Shown: one piece after another, positions 32,244-42,179 of the stretch | How positions within the stretch are numbered: the first letter of the stretch is position 1 | How the letters are laid out: each line of letters opens with the position of its first letter | DNA from: a virus | Virus record (IMG/VR): IMGVR_UViG_3300006735_000053 | Location: 1-49,193 of that record | Strand: one strand, 5' to 3' | DNA: 49,193 bases | Notes under the pieces: model-generated | The model's database searches: none | What the model was told of the DNA's origin: nothing | What the model saw: only the letters and a program-made list of their open reading frames with translations | Translations under genes and position numbers: made by a program

Positions 32244-33359
32244 TTAGTAATCGAGTCGAACACGCAAAGTCAACTCATTTGTAGGAGTCTTTTTAAGTGG
32301 CTCAGAAAGCTTTGCAACTGCCAACAGTTCGTTGTCGGCTGAATATAGCCCAACAGATGTGACATACGAAACTGGCATATCACTTGTCTTATTCTTTACA
32401 ACCAACTTACTTGAATTCAGGTAAGTGGGGTTAGAAGAGTAGTTATATTCATTGTGAGCCGCACGACAGAAATATATGGTTGAATTTAGCTCTGTGGTAT
32501 TATTAAACGAAAGGGTCTGCAAAACGTTTCTGAAGCCATCAGCGGCTCCTGAAATTGATGATGCAGAGAGCATCGTGTTGACGGATGCACTATGAGAAGT
32601 AAAGTTATAAGATGCCGATCCGGGTGGTCCAAATTGATTGATAAAATCGTGAGGGGCAGAGGAGCCAAATGGGAACCCGCCTCGGAAAAGAGACGAAGTA
32701 ATGACTGCCACGCCTGCTTGGTAGTAAATTAAACCTGCTTTTTGTATAAGAACATCTGCCCCTGCCCTGTTAACATTAAGGATGCCGTATTCTCCAGCGG
32801 GGGAGTTTACTCTATAGTCTGTAACAGATCCCGTGTCGTTAATCGAGATGGTTGCATTTGGATCCATTCTGTTTCTTTGGGGAGGACAAACGCCCGTCAA
32901 CAGTGTCATGTTGAAGGACCCCTTCTTAATTTCATCTTTCCCAAGAAGTCTTGCGAAGTTTATAAAGATGCAAGCATCCATTTTAGTTCCGCCTGTCAAG
33001 TCTCCATCTGCATCAAATTTTCTAATTGCTCCGGTTTCATCATATCCAACAAGCATTTGTGCCATTTGGTTATAGATATTTATTTTCTTAGCCGTCTGTG
33101 ATTGAACAGGGTTAGTGGATTTAGATAGTGGCGAATCTGCTGCATAGCCAACCGTAATATCAAAAATGTGGTTTGCTGACGAACTCAAAAAAGGATAATC
33201 AAAAACACTCTGGAACATCCCATGTGCGTAATTTTTGATATTAGCTTCTGCTGTATAAGTGCCAGAGGGAATTGTTCCCGTAATGGGAACTGCCTCGTGC
33301 AGAAGAGTGCGAGTCGTCGCAACATCATTGTTTAAAAAATTCTTAAATATCGTAGCCAT
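32244..33359 (-). CDS. Virion-type protein, paralogue of the following gene
   Basis: The 371-residue protein begins MATIFKNFLNNDVATTRTLL. It shares the KKGSFNMTLLTG core and a C-terminal domain of about 105 residues with the gene immediately downstream. The N-terminal halves differ, so the two may use a common attachment domain with different partners. It is rich in Ser, Asn and Thr, with no membrane segment. An AGAGGAT site precedes the ATG. A structural role on the tail or neck is inferred from neighbours. Confidence 0.75.
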   Translation of the reverse strand: MATIFKNFLNNDVATTRTLLHEAVPITGTIPSGTYTAEANIKNYAHGMFQSVFDYPFLSSSANHIFDITVGYAADSPLSKSTNPVQSQTAKKINIYNQMAQMLVGYDETGAIRKFDADGDLTGGTKMDACIFINFARLLGKDEIKKGSFNMTLLTGVCPPQRNRMDPNATISINDTGSVTDYRVNSPAGEYGILNVNRAGADVLIQKAGLIYYQAGVAVITSSLFRGGFPFGSSAPHDFINQFGPPGSASYNFTSHSASVNTMLSASSISGAADGFRNVLQTLSFNNTTELNSTIYFCRAAHNEYNYSSNPTYLNSSKLVVKNKTSDMPVSYVTSVGLYSADNELLAVAKLSEPLKKTPTNELTLRVRLDY

Positions 33360-33387
33360 TATTTATCCTCTTTATTATTCTCTAAGA

Positions 33388-34329
33388 TCATGGACCTGAC
33401 TTGTACTTAACAAACCGAACGGGAACATCAACTCTATAGCCTGTTGTTGCTCCAGTCACTCGAATAGTGGTGTCGATGAATCGATAAACCACTGACCCGT
33501 TACTGACAATGGTATATTCTGATCCTAGTTCTGTAAACAAGAACGTGCTGGAATTTAGATCAATTGACGCATTAATTTTAAATTTTAAAGTTGTTCCTCT
33601 TGGACCAGCTATCGATTCTTTTCCAGAACCAGAAGATCCAATGTTATTTTTAGTGACAAACTCGTTATCGGTTCCAAGCGACAAATAATAAGAAGCAATA
33701 TTGTCGTCATCAATAAAAGAAACAGCGGCACTGGTGCCAGTTGTTGATACTAGGCTACCAAGCCTGTTATCCATTTCGACGATATATTGGGTCTCTACCA
33801 GATCTGCATCTAGCATGTTGTCTGCGGAAATAGCTGTGGTGTCGAGACCTTGATCCAGCCGAACAAACGAGCCACCATCAAGTGTGGCTCCCATTATCCA
33901 CCCATCACCAAGACTTTGACCTGTAATTCCAGCAGTGGAGTCACCCGAGCCAACATGCTTTTCTGTTTCGCTATCAACTGCAACACCAAAGTATTTGCTA
34001 GTATACATAGCGTTACCAGCATTTAAAGTGTTTAATTCAATAACCGGAAGGTATAGAAGGTTTGTTCTAGAAATTGATAGCAATTTTGATTTCATTGAGG
34101 ACGCATTATTTGTAAACGCCTCAAGAATAGGGGTCTGCAATATCTCCAAATCATAGTAAGCTGACCCGCTGACATGGTTTTTGTTGTAGTTGCCATAGTC
34201 AACTTCGTCGTCTGCAAATGCAAATTTAGCAATCTTAAAGCTACCATCGCCGCGAGCCAAACGCATTCTGCCTGTATCTGTTAAAACGGCGTCCAAAATG
34301 ATGTCGCCTGAGTTGTCTAAGAAAGCCAT
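33388..34329 (-). CDS. Virion-type protein with shared N-terminal module
   Basis: The 313-residue protein begins MAFLDNSGDIILDAVLTDTG, then RMRLARGDGSFKIAKFAFAD. The module LT-x2-G-x3-L-x2-G followed by K-x-x-F-x-D and a Tyr recurs at the N-terminus of the 370-residue protein encoded at 41010-42122. The rest is Ser/Gly/Thr-rich beta-type sequence ending VPVRFVKYKSGP. I recall such proteins from marine T4-like phages as uncharacterised structural proteins. Two copies of the ACTANTTA element lie upstream, so this gene probably begins a late transcript covering the two paralogues. Confidence 0.75.
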   Translation of the reverse strand: MAFLDNSGDIILDAVLTDTGRMRLARGDGSFKIAKFAFADDEVDYGNYNKNHVSGSAYYDLEILQTPILEAFTNNASSMKSKLLSISRTNLLYLPVIELNTLNAGNAMYTSKYFGVAVDSETEKHVGSGDSTAGITGQSLGDGWIMGATLDGGSFVRLDQGLDTTAISADNMLDADLVETQYIVEMDNRLGSLVSTTGTSAAVSFIDDDNIASYYLSLGTDNEFVTKNNIGSSGSGKESIAGPRGTTLKFKINASIDLNSSTFLFTELGSEYTIVSNGSVVYRFIDTTIRVTGATTGYRVDVPVRFVKYKSGP

Positions 34330-34347
34330 TGTTTATCCCTACTCCTA

Positions 34348-34355
34348 TAAATAGT
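34348..34355 (-). promoter_or_regulatory. Recurrent ACTATTTA element, candidate late promoter
   Basis: It lies 18 bases upstream of the ATG at 34329 and is paired with a variant copy nine bases further away. Confidence 0.5.
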
Positions 34356-34363
34356 GTTTAATA

Positions 34364-34371
34364 TAATTAGT
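34364..34371 (-). promoter_or_regulatory. ACTAATTA second copy of the element
   Basis: This tandem variant lies upstream of the ACTATTTA copy at 34348-34355. Confidence 0.3.
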
Positions 34372-34386
34372 TTCCCTTTTATCTTT

Positions 34387-37218
34387 CTATAGTCCTTTTC
34401 TCAATTCTTCTTCTTCGGATGTCACTTCATGCTGTCTTTTGTAAGTAACATTTAGATCAATTTTTCTTCCAGTTGACTTGGAAATAAACCTAATTTTAAA
34501 CTTTTTACCCCAGATACTTTCATCCTCCGCGCCGAGCGCATATGATTTTGTCTCTAAAGCAGAGCTTGCGTTTTCAAGATTTGATTTTGCTGCATTAAAT
34601 AGTCCCTGCGTAATTCTTGGGACTATGTGGGCATAACGTTTTGCTGGCTTTGTAGGGTCATGAGGCTTGGTGGGTTGCTCTAATTCAATAATGTTTGTTA
34701 CCATATAAACCGCCCCATCATTGTCAACTAGCTCTATTTCATAAACCTTTGTAGGATTTGATCTGTTGCCATGTATATCTATAGCTACAAACGTATAGTA
34801 GTATTTTTGATTTGGTAACACATCATCAACCATAGAAACTGCTGATGCTCTCTGGAAACTTTCTGGCTCGATTATAGTCGATAATAAAGCTCTCTGGTTG
34901 TTGGCAAAATCAGAGTATTTTTCTGGCTTTTCTGTAAGTCTTAAAACCTCAAAAGCACTTGCATTATCGTCAGATCGATAGGTGATTTTATCTTGCGGAC
35001 CTAAAAAGTTGTTTCTTCTTAGCTGTGCGATAAGCCTTCTATCAGATTGATAAATTGGAATTGGGTACGCCTCTTGTTCGCCAACCGTAGAATTAAGCCA
35101 GATTATACTTTTATTGTTCTTGCCCCTATAAGGGACAATATTAACATCGGGCGGGAGTGGCGGCGAATCAACCATTCTTCCAGTGTGAGTAAAGAACGGA
35201 ACCTCAACCAACTTTACGCAGGGTCGTGATATAGCTTCGATACAAGCCTTATACTGATTGGTCGTAGGAAGTCTCTCTTGGGTTGAAGGGATAGATATTG
35301 TGTCAATTTCCCCTATTGCATAGCTTCTAATTGCATTAAGAACGGTTGAAGCCAAATCAGAAGCGACGAATCCATACTCCAAAGCTATCAGCCCGACAAC
35401 ATAAATGAAGTATTTGAAATTACTCAGTGCCGCTAATTGACCAGAGTAAACATACACTGTCACTATCGCACGGGCAACCTCTTCTTGTTGAGTAGTATCA
35501 ACACCAAGCGCGCTCATTGCCCCAATGACAGACCTTGCGTCCTCCTTAGCCAAAGATGTATCTACTGAACTTGGTCCATCATCCCTTAGTACCGCTCCGT
35601 TTAATTCTGGCATTTCTATTTCGGGGCATGTTTGTGTATATGTTGGCTCTTCAGGCGGTGCAAATTTTAAATTTGTATATAAGTATTCTGACCCAATCAC
35701 TAGTTGATAGGCGTGAACACGATAGGTGTAAGTGTTATTGTATTTCACCTGTGTATCTATGAAGCTAATAACGTCTATATTATTTGAATTTGGGAACCAA
35801 TAGGTTTGAATAGGTTGATTATTTTCAGGATTGCCCTTGTATTTTGCTACCGCATATAGAACTGTCTCAGTATGACAAGGCTCCCCTTCTAAAATTTGTT
35901 CGATAGATCGTGTTCTGCTTTTGACAATATCTCTTAACTTACCAGAGAATATTAGTAAACTAAGAGCCTGAGATAAGCTATTCTTCTGTAGCCCCGAGCT
36001 TATATAGACAGATCTAGTGTCAGGACCAACAAAAGTTTGATCCGCATACACCGGAGGCACAAACCCTGACATGTACCTTTCCCACCACTTCATGAGGTCA
36101 ATGTATTTATATGATCCCACCTGTGACTCATTGCTTCCGTTCTTGTCAATAAAATAAGAGAGGTTCTGTTTTTCGACGTAGTAAGTGTCCGTGCCGCCGC
36201 CTATAAGATTTAATAACGAGGCGTTCATTCCTCCGCAGCCTGCGGCGACGTGTCTTTGTAGGGACGTAGACAGGCTTGCATCTTCCAACACCTGTGCCAC
36301 CTCGGTTACACTGTCTGTAGAAAACTTAACTTCTACAAACATTGGAAAAGATTCTTTTAGTGTTGTGTCCGAGATCAGATCTAAATTCTCAAAAGGCACA
36401 ATAAGATTTCGGAATCTTACATAAAAGTTTTCCATAAATCTTTCTTTTGCTTTTTTGAAAGCTCGCGAGACAAGCACAAAATAAGCCCTACGATAAGTGA
36501 GTCCGCCATGCAATGGAACGCCGGTTAACAAGTTTCTCTTTTCTTTTTTTATTTGAGCTTTTCGTTCATCAATGCGCCCCTGTAAAGTTTTAAGGTTTCG
36601 CATATTTCTAGAAATGTCGTCTGATATAAATGCGTAAAGGTTGGGCAGGTATTCTTCCCTTATGGAAGCAATTGATTGTTCGTAATTGGAATCGTAGTAG
36701 TTGTAATTGAAATCAACATCGACGAAACCAAGACCAGATATGTCTCCTATTTTTTTACGTTCACGCTGATCAAATGGCGTGTCAACTCTAAAAGAATAGT
36801 CTTGTAAGAAGCTGGGGGGCTGGATGTCTGGGGTCAACGATGACATAAGTGATTGCCACTGTTCATAATCTCCATACTCCTCGGCTCCAGAGTTTGCTGC
36901 CCCCCAATATGACTCGTCGCCAACAAAGCATATTCTCTGCTGCTTTGTGGCAAACGGAGGGTTACGAAGTGTTCTTGTTGCTACCTTGTCATAAAAAACT
37001 TTTACACGATTAGCACTTTTCCAATCTTCAAATACTGCATTATCGCCATACTTTAGACCACCCAAAGTGGCTACCCAATGCTTACCTAAAGCTAGTCTTA
37101 GTCTATCTGGCATTGGTATTTCTGACAACCTAGCGGCAGCATCAGATTTATTAATAGCTTCCTGATCAGGTCTAACTATGTCGATAAAAACGTATGTATT
37201 TTTCTTACCAGACTGCAT
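34387..37218 (-). CDS. Large virion-type protein with Fn3-like segments
   Basis: The 943-residue protein runs from the ATG at 37218, nine bases after a GGAGGAGG site; a GTG seven codons earlier lies inside that site and is unlikely. Fibronectin-III-like strands appear at LPNQKYYYTFVAIDIHGNRS and YNNTYTYRVHAYQLV. The N-terminal third has many Tyr/Asp/Asn and DRLRLALGKHWVATLGGLKY. The C-terminus is charged. Fn3-like domains are common on phage tails and surface fibres. I recognise no named homologue. Its start follows the upstream stop by one base, so translation is coupled. Confidence 0.75.
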   Translation of the reverse strand: MQSGKKNTYVFIDIVRPDQEAINKSDAAARLSEIPMPDRLRLALGKHWVATLGGLKYGDNAVFEDWKSANRVKVFYDKVATRTLRNPPFATKQQRICFVGDESYWGAANSGAEEYGDYEQWQSLMSSLTPDIQPPSFLQDYSFRVDTPFDQRERKKIGDISGLGFVDVDFNYNYYDSNYEQSIASIREEYLPNLYAFISDDISRNMRNLKTLQGRIDERKAQIKKEKRNLLTGVPLHGGLTYRRAYFVLVSRAFKKAKERFMENFYVRFRNLIVPFENLDLISDTTLKESFPMFVEVKFSTDSVTEVAQVLEDASLSTSLQRHVAAGCGGMNASLLNLIGGGTDTYYVEKQNLSYFIDKNGSNESQVGSYKYIDLMKWWERYMSGFVPPVYADQTFVGPDTRSVYISSGLQKNSLSQALSLLIFSGKLRDIVKSRTRSIEQILEGEPCHTETVLYAVAKYKGNPENNQPIQTYWFPNSNNIDVISFIDTQVKYNNTYTYRVHAYQLVIGSEYLYTNLKFAPPEEPTYTQTCPEIEMPELNGAVLRDDGPSSVDTSLAKEDARSVIGAMSALGVDTTQQEEVARAIVTVYVYSGQLAALSNFKYFIYVVGLIALEYGFVASDLASTVLNAIRSYAIGEIDTISIPSTQERLPTTNQYKACIEAISRPCVKLVEVPFFTHTGRMVDSPPLPPDVNIVPYRGKNNKSIIWLNSTVGEQEAYPIPIYQSDRRLIAQLRRNNFLGPQDKITYRSDDNASAFEVLRLTEKPEKYSDFANNQRALLSTIIEPESFQRASAVSMVDDVLPNQKYYYTFVAIDIHGNRSNPTKVYEIELVDNDGAVYMVTNIIELEQPTKPHDPTKPAKRYAHIVPRITQGLFNAAKSNLENASSALETKSYALGAEDESIWGKKFKIRFISKSTGRKIDLNVTYKRQHEVTSEEEELRKGL

Positions 37219-37219
37219 T

Positions 37220-40200
37220 TTAGTAGCCTCCTCCACCACCGCCGCCGCCGTAGCTACCGCCGCTGGAGCTTCTTGTCACGCCACCAGTTGATCTCTGCGG
37301 CATGGAACGAGCCATATTAGGCGTTCTTGCTGACCTCTCAGTGGTGCCTGTGGGCTCTCTAGTGTCGTCCTGACCCCCTGAGCCACCTGTATTTCCTGAA
37401 GGGCTTGTAGGGGCTGAATTAGCACTTTTTTCACCGGGAATATCATAAACTAAATCAATATATTGAGAAACATAATCTTTTTGCTGCTGAGTGCTAAGGT
37501 TTTTGGGCTCACTATTGTCAGCCCCTTCACTCTGCCTTGGCTCTTCGTTCGGCTGTGCTTCTATGCTGTCCACTATATCATTGAATATTTTATCTTTTGT
37601 CTCTTGTGCTGCCATTGTATAATCTTTGTTATTATTTTCTTCTGGGCTATCACTGGGCTCGGTAGCCGTGGTATAAGAATCGTCCTGAACTGGCTCTTCG
37701 GCTTGTTGCGGAACATAATAAGTTTCCTGCTCGTATTCAAAAGGGGGTAGCGAAGCTGTGCATACGCCTTCCGCTTCATCAATCAACAAGTCAATAAAGC
37801 TGGTAACCCTTCCCTGATCTGGCAAGTTTTTATTTGCATCCGCGACATCTCCAGAGCTATTCTTGGCTCTCAACTGGTTCATGACTGTTTTCAAAGCCCC
37901 CCTTGGTGCGTCTTTAAGTTTATCTACGCTAACACCGTTTTCTAAAAGTAAGTTATATGCTTTTCTCGCTCGCGAACGGCGTCGTGGACGGCGCTTTGAT
38001 ACTCTTCCAGCCACACTGTCATTGGCTGCTATGTGAAAATATTTGTTGTACATTGGCATGTTGGTAAACTTAGACTGACCAATCCCATAGGTTTTATCAT
38101 AATAGTTTACAACTTTGCACAAAATTGTTTTATTGCCTGAGCGTAAAGACTCTAACACTTCATAAGTTAAAGGTTTCCAAACTGGAGATGATACCTGTAC
38201 ACTTTCTGTAGGAGTTCGATCGTACCCGCTTAAATACTCAATCTTTGCGATGATTTGATAGTTCCATATAAACATCATTGCCGTTTCATAACTTCTTGCC
38301 ACATCATAAGTTTGCTCAATCCAGTTGTTTCTAGATACACTGGAATCATTAGAAAAGAAGATTGATTTTATCTGATTTGGTATCTCTTTGATCATTTCTG
38401 TATTGATATCAGTATCAGTTGTATATTTACCTAAAACACTGCACTCGTCATTCGCAAGATTAAAACAATCTATCGACACTTGATTATCCACAGCATCGTC
38501 AACACCAAAGAAAGCTGCCATTACTTTTTGTGCTACAGACGGCGCATCTGTGCCAACCATTTCATCAAAAGAAATATCTTGTTGCACAAACTTGTTGTCA
38601 TCTCCCAAGGAACGATCAGATTTTGATAATCCACGCCTGTCGGCGTCATCTTTTTTGGCTTTTACAGAAACTCCTTGAAGTCCTAAAAAGTTAGCATCCG
38701 TTGTTTTTTGCACTCCTGACATGAATGCCAAAGAAGAGATGCCAAAATTTATATATCTTGCCAAGTTTGAAGAAATATCTGAATTTGATAATAAATTTAA
38801 ACTTTCTCCTTCTCCCGCATAGGCAACTGCCGGTGTTAAGTAGGTTGCGCCATATGTCCTAACATCGCCCAACTCATCTATTGATACAGTAAGATCACCT
38901 CCGGTGGAGCCCATGGGCGGGAAAGTTGGTGGTCCCAAAGGAGCCAGTCTTGGAGAATTATTAACAAAATATTTTTGATTTTCGCGACTAAGCCTGCTTA
39001 AATAATCTTCGACCGTTATTGTAAAGGGACCAGCATATTCATTTCTATTTGGGACACCTAAAAAGTTGATTCCATACTTGTGACCTAATTCTGTGTCATA
39101 TGTGTGGGTGAATGTGTGCGTGTCTGTTAATACAAACTTTTCAAACGAAGCGGACTTACCAGACTTTTCAGAATAATCGATAGACACATTTCTGTTGTCG
39201 CCTAATAAAGTTATTAAGATACTCTCCATTTTATCCATCAAAGACAGCACAGCCAAAACACCTTCAGGAGTCCCAGTGCGAGGGCTTACCAGTCCATACA
39301 ACTTTCTGTACAGAGCACGAACTTTGGAACTTTTGGCACCAGTAAATATTTTAATTAACGAGCATAGCCTAGCTGGTCCCTTAACCCACGGATATTGAGC
39401 AGGATCTTTATTCATGATTTGATAGTGTCGTTTCAAGCCTGTTGTAAAAGTTTTATTTCTGTCGTCATAATAATCGGGTGTTGAACATATACTACTGTAA
39501 AGTTCAAACTGGGTCTTGTCTTTTGAAAATTGTATTAGATTCTTGTTCAAGTAATCAACGGAGCTATCCTTTACTCTAACTTCTATAGAATATCGATAAA
39601 GACCGTCTGTCTGGTCATCAACACTCTCATCTGTCACACTAAATGTTCTTGTCCCTAAAGAGTTTTCTAAATCGATTTCCCTAATAGAGCCAATTTCAGT
39701 CTTAACATTTTTTAAAATACCTCGAACATCTTTTGACTCTACAACAAGGGTCGGCGATGGCGTAGAATTAATATATGCACTTTCTTTAAAAGGTGTGCCA
39801 CGAACAGGGGAGTTTATATCGTTAAATGATAAAAGATCATCCACCCTATTTCGATATACCTTTATCATAATTATTTCAGATTGCTCTAAAATTTCTGATT
39901 GCTCCTCTTCGCCTAAAAGAGTGCTAAACAATTTTCCATACTCACTATTTTGTTTAAAGAACTCTTCATAATCAAAAGAAAAAGTAAATGAGCATTTACG
40001 CTTATCGCCTATCAGATCGCTACTAATGTATGCCTCTGAAAAATATGATACATTTTCCTTGCTTTTGACCTGCTCGGCAGATGTTGCCTTTCTGATTCTG
40101 CTTAGGATTGTTTCTACTGGCTTTAAATTTATGTCTTGCTGTAGTGGTTCATCTATATCTCTAAAGTCTTGTACTTTATAATTTATAACTTCTTCACGAG

Positions 40201-41008
40201 ACAATATTGGATGTGGAGCTTTTGTGTGTTTTTCGCCTGCCATCCAAACACCCTTGTGCTGATGTACCCCGCCAGTCCAGATTTTACCATCTGGTGTGTA
40301 AAAAACGTATGCTTTTGATACAACTTCGCCACCCTGTATTACTATTTCCGAGGTTATTCTTTTTGATACTATGCCTTGTCTTTTGTTGTAGCCGTACAGA
40401 TTTAAATTATAATCAGATATCATCTCCTGTATATCGAAGAAGCAAAAGGCAAAATAAGATAAGTGCTGGGGTGTTTCCACAGGTATGAAAAATTTTGCCT
40501 GATATGGTATGTCTGCCACCAAGCCCCTACCACTTGAAGGTGAGGAATAAAAATCTTTTATGCCATTAGTGTATTTCTTGAGAGATATAACTTTTTCATC
40601 ATAGAATGCGGTTCTTTTTCCCTCTTTTATGGCAGTTAAGTCACCTGATATCAGTCGGTTTGTTAATTTTGCATTTGTGCTTTGAACAATTTTGACACGC
40701 ATGTATTTTAATAATTCTGCGTCATAAAACCAAAGACTCATTGCATCATTGTCTACAACGTCCTTTACAACAATGTCCACTGTGGTGAAGCAGCCAGTGG
40801 CGCTCTGCTTTTGAGCCCCTTGCCGGTACTCTATATCGCCATCAACATCTCTTCTGATTCGATAATCAACAATATGGGGGTTATCGGGCTGGTCGGGTGT
40901 TACTGAGTTGTTCTCTAGTGTAATCTTGTCTATCATTACAGATGGCATCAAGCCCTGCTCAAAACTATTGTTTCCAAAAACTCCCTCATAATCTAAAGCT
41001 TCAGACAT
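37220..41008 (-). CDS. Very large virion-type protein with Gly-rich tail
   Basis: The 1262-residue protein begins MSEALDYEGVFGNNSFEQGL. Most of it is mixed-fold sequence without motifs I know. A basic patch, RRPRRRSRARKAYNLLLENG, lies near residue 1010. The last 170 residues are low complexity: acidic and Gln/Glu-rich, then Ser/Thr/Pro/Gly-rich, ending SSSGGSYGGGGGGGGY. The Gly codons at the end supply the GGAGGAGG ribosome site of the following gene. Size, position and tail suggest a structural or adhesion protein; the role is unknown. It starts one base after the 370-residue gene's stop. Confidence 0.78.
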   Translation of the reverse strand: MSEALDYEGVFGNNSFEQGLMPSVMIDKITLENNSVTPDQPDNPHIVDYRIRRDVDGDIEYRQGAQKQSATGCFTTVDIVVKDVVDNDAMSLWFYDAELLKYMRVKIVQSTNAKLTNRLISGDLTAIKEGKRTAFYDEKVISLKKYTNGIKDFYSSPSSGRGLVADIPYQAKFFIPVETPQHLSYFAFCFFDIQEMISDYNLNLYGYNKRQGIVSKRITSEIVIQGGEVVSKAYVFYTPDGKIWTGGVHQHKGVWMAGEKHTKAPHPILSREEVINYKVQDFRDIDEPLQQDINLKPVETILSRIRKATSAEQVKSKENVSYFSEAYISSDLIGDKRKCSFTFSFDYEEFFKQNSEYGKLFSTLLGEEEQSEILEQSEIIMIKVYRNRVDDLLSFNDINSPVRGTPFKESAYINSTPSPTLVVESKDVRGILKNVKTEIGSIREIDLENSLGTRTFSVTDESVDDQTDGLYRYSIEVRVKDSSVDYLNKNLIQFSKDKTQFELYSSICSTPDYYDDRNKTFTTGLKRHYQIMNKDPAQYPWVKGPARLCSLIKIFTGAKSSKVRALYRKLYGLVSPRTGTPEGVLAVLSLMDKMESILITLLGDNRNVSIDYSEKSGKSASFEKFVLTDTHTFTHTYDTELGHKYGINFLGVPNRNEYAGPFTITVEDYLSRLSRENQKYFVNNSPRLAPLGPPTFPPMGSTGGDLTVSIDELGDVRTYGATYLTPAVAYAGEGESLNLLSNSDISSNLARYINFGISSLAFMSGVQKTTDANFLGLQGVSVKAKKDDADRRGLSKSDRSLGDDNKFVQQDISFDEMVGTDAPSVAQKVMAAFFGVDDAVDNQVSIDCFNLANDECSVLGKYTTDTDINTEMIKEIPNQIKSIFFSNDSSVSRNNWIEQTYDVARSYETAMMFIWNYQIIAKIEYLSGYDRTPTESVQVSSPVWKPLTYEVLESLRSGNKTILCKVVNYYDKTYGIGQSKFTNMPMYNKYFHIAANDSVAGRVSKRRPRRRSRARKAYNLLLENGVSVDKLKDAPRGALKTVMNQLRAKNSSGDVADANKNLPDQGRVTSFIDLLIDEAEGVCTASLPPFEYEQETYYVPQQAEEPVQDDSYTTATEPSDSPEENNNKDYTMAAQETKDKIFNDIVDSIEAQPNEEPRQSEGADNSEPKNLSTQQQKDYVSQYIDLVYDIPGEKSANSAPTSPSGNTGGSGGQDDTREPTGTTERSARTPNMARSMPQRSTGGVTRSSSGGSYGGGGGGGGY

Positions 41009-41009
41009 G

Positions 41010-42122
41010 TTAGCTTACCCCTAAAGAGTTTCCTGATCCAGCAGGACTTTGTACTTCACAGTTTGATGTTGGATCTTGCTCTCCAGTATATAGGTTGGCA
41101 GTAGAAGAGTAAGACGGTATATCAGGACAAACGTAATCAGTCTCTATAAGAATACCTTTTGACTTAAGTTCGCTGATTGCTTTGCACATTGTAAGGTCAT
41201 CTATTTCAGAGTCAACAAAAATATCAAAAAAATACTCAACATAACTTGGGTCTAACTCAACGTCTACTGGTGCTTCATCGACTAAAATTCCATCCACAAT
41301 AGGTTGCGGCTTCTTTTTAAATTTCATAGGTATTAGTTCATCTCTTGTTGTGCCATTTGATAGTGTCTCTGTTTTTATCTCATAAACTTCAATATCAAAG
41401 TTTTCCATTCTGTAGGGCACATTTTGCTCTGTTAAGTCCAGCAAAATATGGTCTGCCTCAACCTCTATAAATGTGCCGTCGTCAAATATACCCTCGGCGA
41501 GAACGGGCTCGGACTCAACCGGCTGATAAATTCCGCCCGGAACAACTATCCCATCCTCATCAAGAACTGGCTCAGCGTCTGCACCTTCTGGTCTTGGTGG
41601 CTTGTTCTCTGTGCTTTTTACTTTGGTTTTATATACAATCGATGCATCAATTTGGGGTGTCTTGCGATTAATCTGGCTCCCGGTGTATTCAGCAGACCAA
41701 TTAAGCATTTCATTGTGATAAAACTTCATATTCCATGAAGGTGCTTCTTCGGAAGACAAGTCAGATGTACCAAGGGGGCTATACAAAGTTCCAAACTGCT
41801 TCTCAGTAGTTGATGCGATTCTTATTTTTTGATCTTCTCGAAGGTGTGGTCTGTCATCAACAAAGCTATTATGTCTCATAATTTGCTCGGCTCTGCCTTC
41901 AAATGAATGTTGTGTTCTTAGTGAGGGCGTTTCGCTTTGAATCCTGCCCTCATTATCGTTCTGAGAGCTTGACAATGCTGCGTACCTAGTGTCGTATATG
42001 ACACCATTGTCATAAAAAGAGTAATACTTTGGATTAAACTTTCCAATAGAGAGTAAGTATTCTCCATATTTGGTTAGTTCTACATCTATTACATCTTGTT
42101 TTTGATCAAAAAAAGTTGCCAT
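41010..42122 (-). CDS. Virion-type protein with shared N-terminal module
   Basis: The 370-residue acidic protein begins MATFFDQKQDVIDVELTKYG, then EYLLSIGKFNPKYYSFYDNG. This N-terminal block has the same pattern as the 313-residue protein encoded at 33388-34329. The middle is Glu/Asp/Pro-rich (SEPVLAEGIFDDGTFIEVEA), and the C-terminus contains EQDPTSNCEVQSPAGSG. I recall similar uncharacterised proteins beside giant structural genes in marine T4-like phages. The ribosome site is weak (AGGA 18 bases from the ATG), and a TCTAATTA sequence close to the recurrent element precedes it. It is tightly linked to the 1262-residue gene. Confidence 0.75.
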   Translation of the reverse strand: MATFFDQKQDVIDVELTKYGEYLLSIGKFNPKYYSFYDNGVIYDTRYAALSSSQNDNEGRIQSETPSLRTQHSFEGRAEQIMRHNSFVDDRPHLREDQKIRIASTTEKQFGTLYSPLGTSDLSSEEAPSWNMKFYHNEMLNWSAEYTGSQINRKTPQIDASIVYKTKVKSTENKPPRPEGADAEPVLDEDGIVVPGGIYQPVESEPVLAEGIFDDGTFIEVEADHILLDLTEQNVPYRMENFDIEVYEIKTETLSNGTTRDELIPMKFKKKPQPIVDGILVDEAPVDVELDPSYVEYFFDIFVDSEIDDLTMCKAISELKSKGILIETDYVCPDIPSYSSTANLYTGEQDPTSNCEVQSPAGSGNSLGVS

Positions 42123-42179
42123 TATATTAATTAGAATCCTGCACTATTTTAACACCGTTTTATACACCGCCTGCCAGAC

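Noticed and set aside
37219-37239. GTG start seven codons upstream for the 943-residue gene
   Set aside because: It would lie inside the GGAGGAGG ribosome site serving the ATG at 37218.
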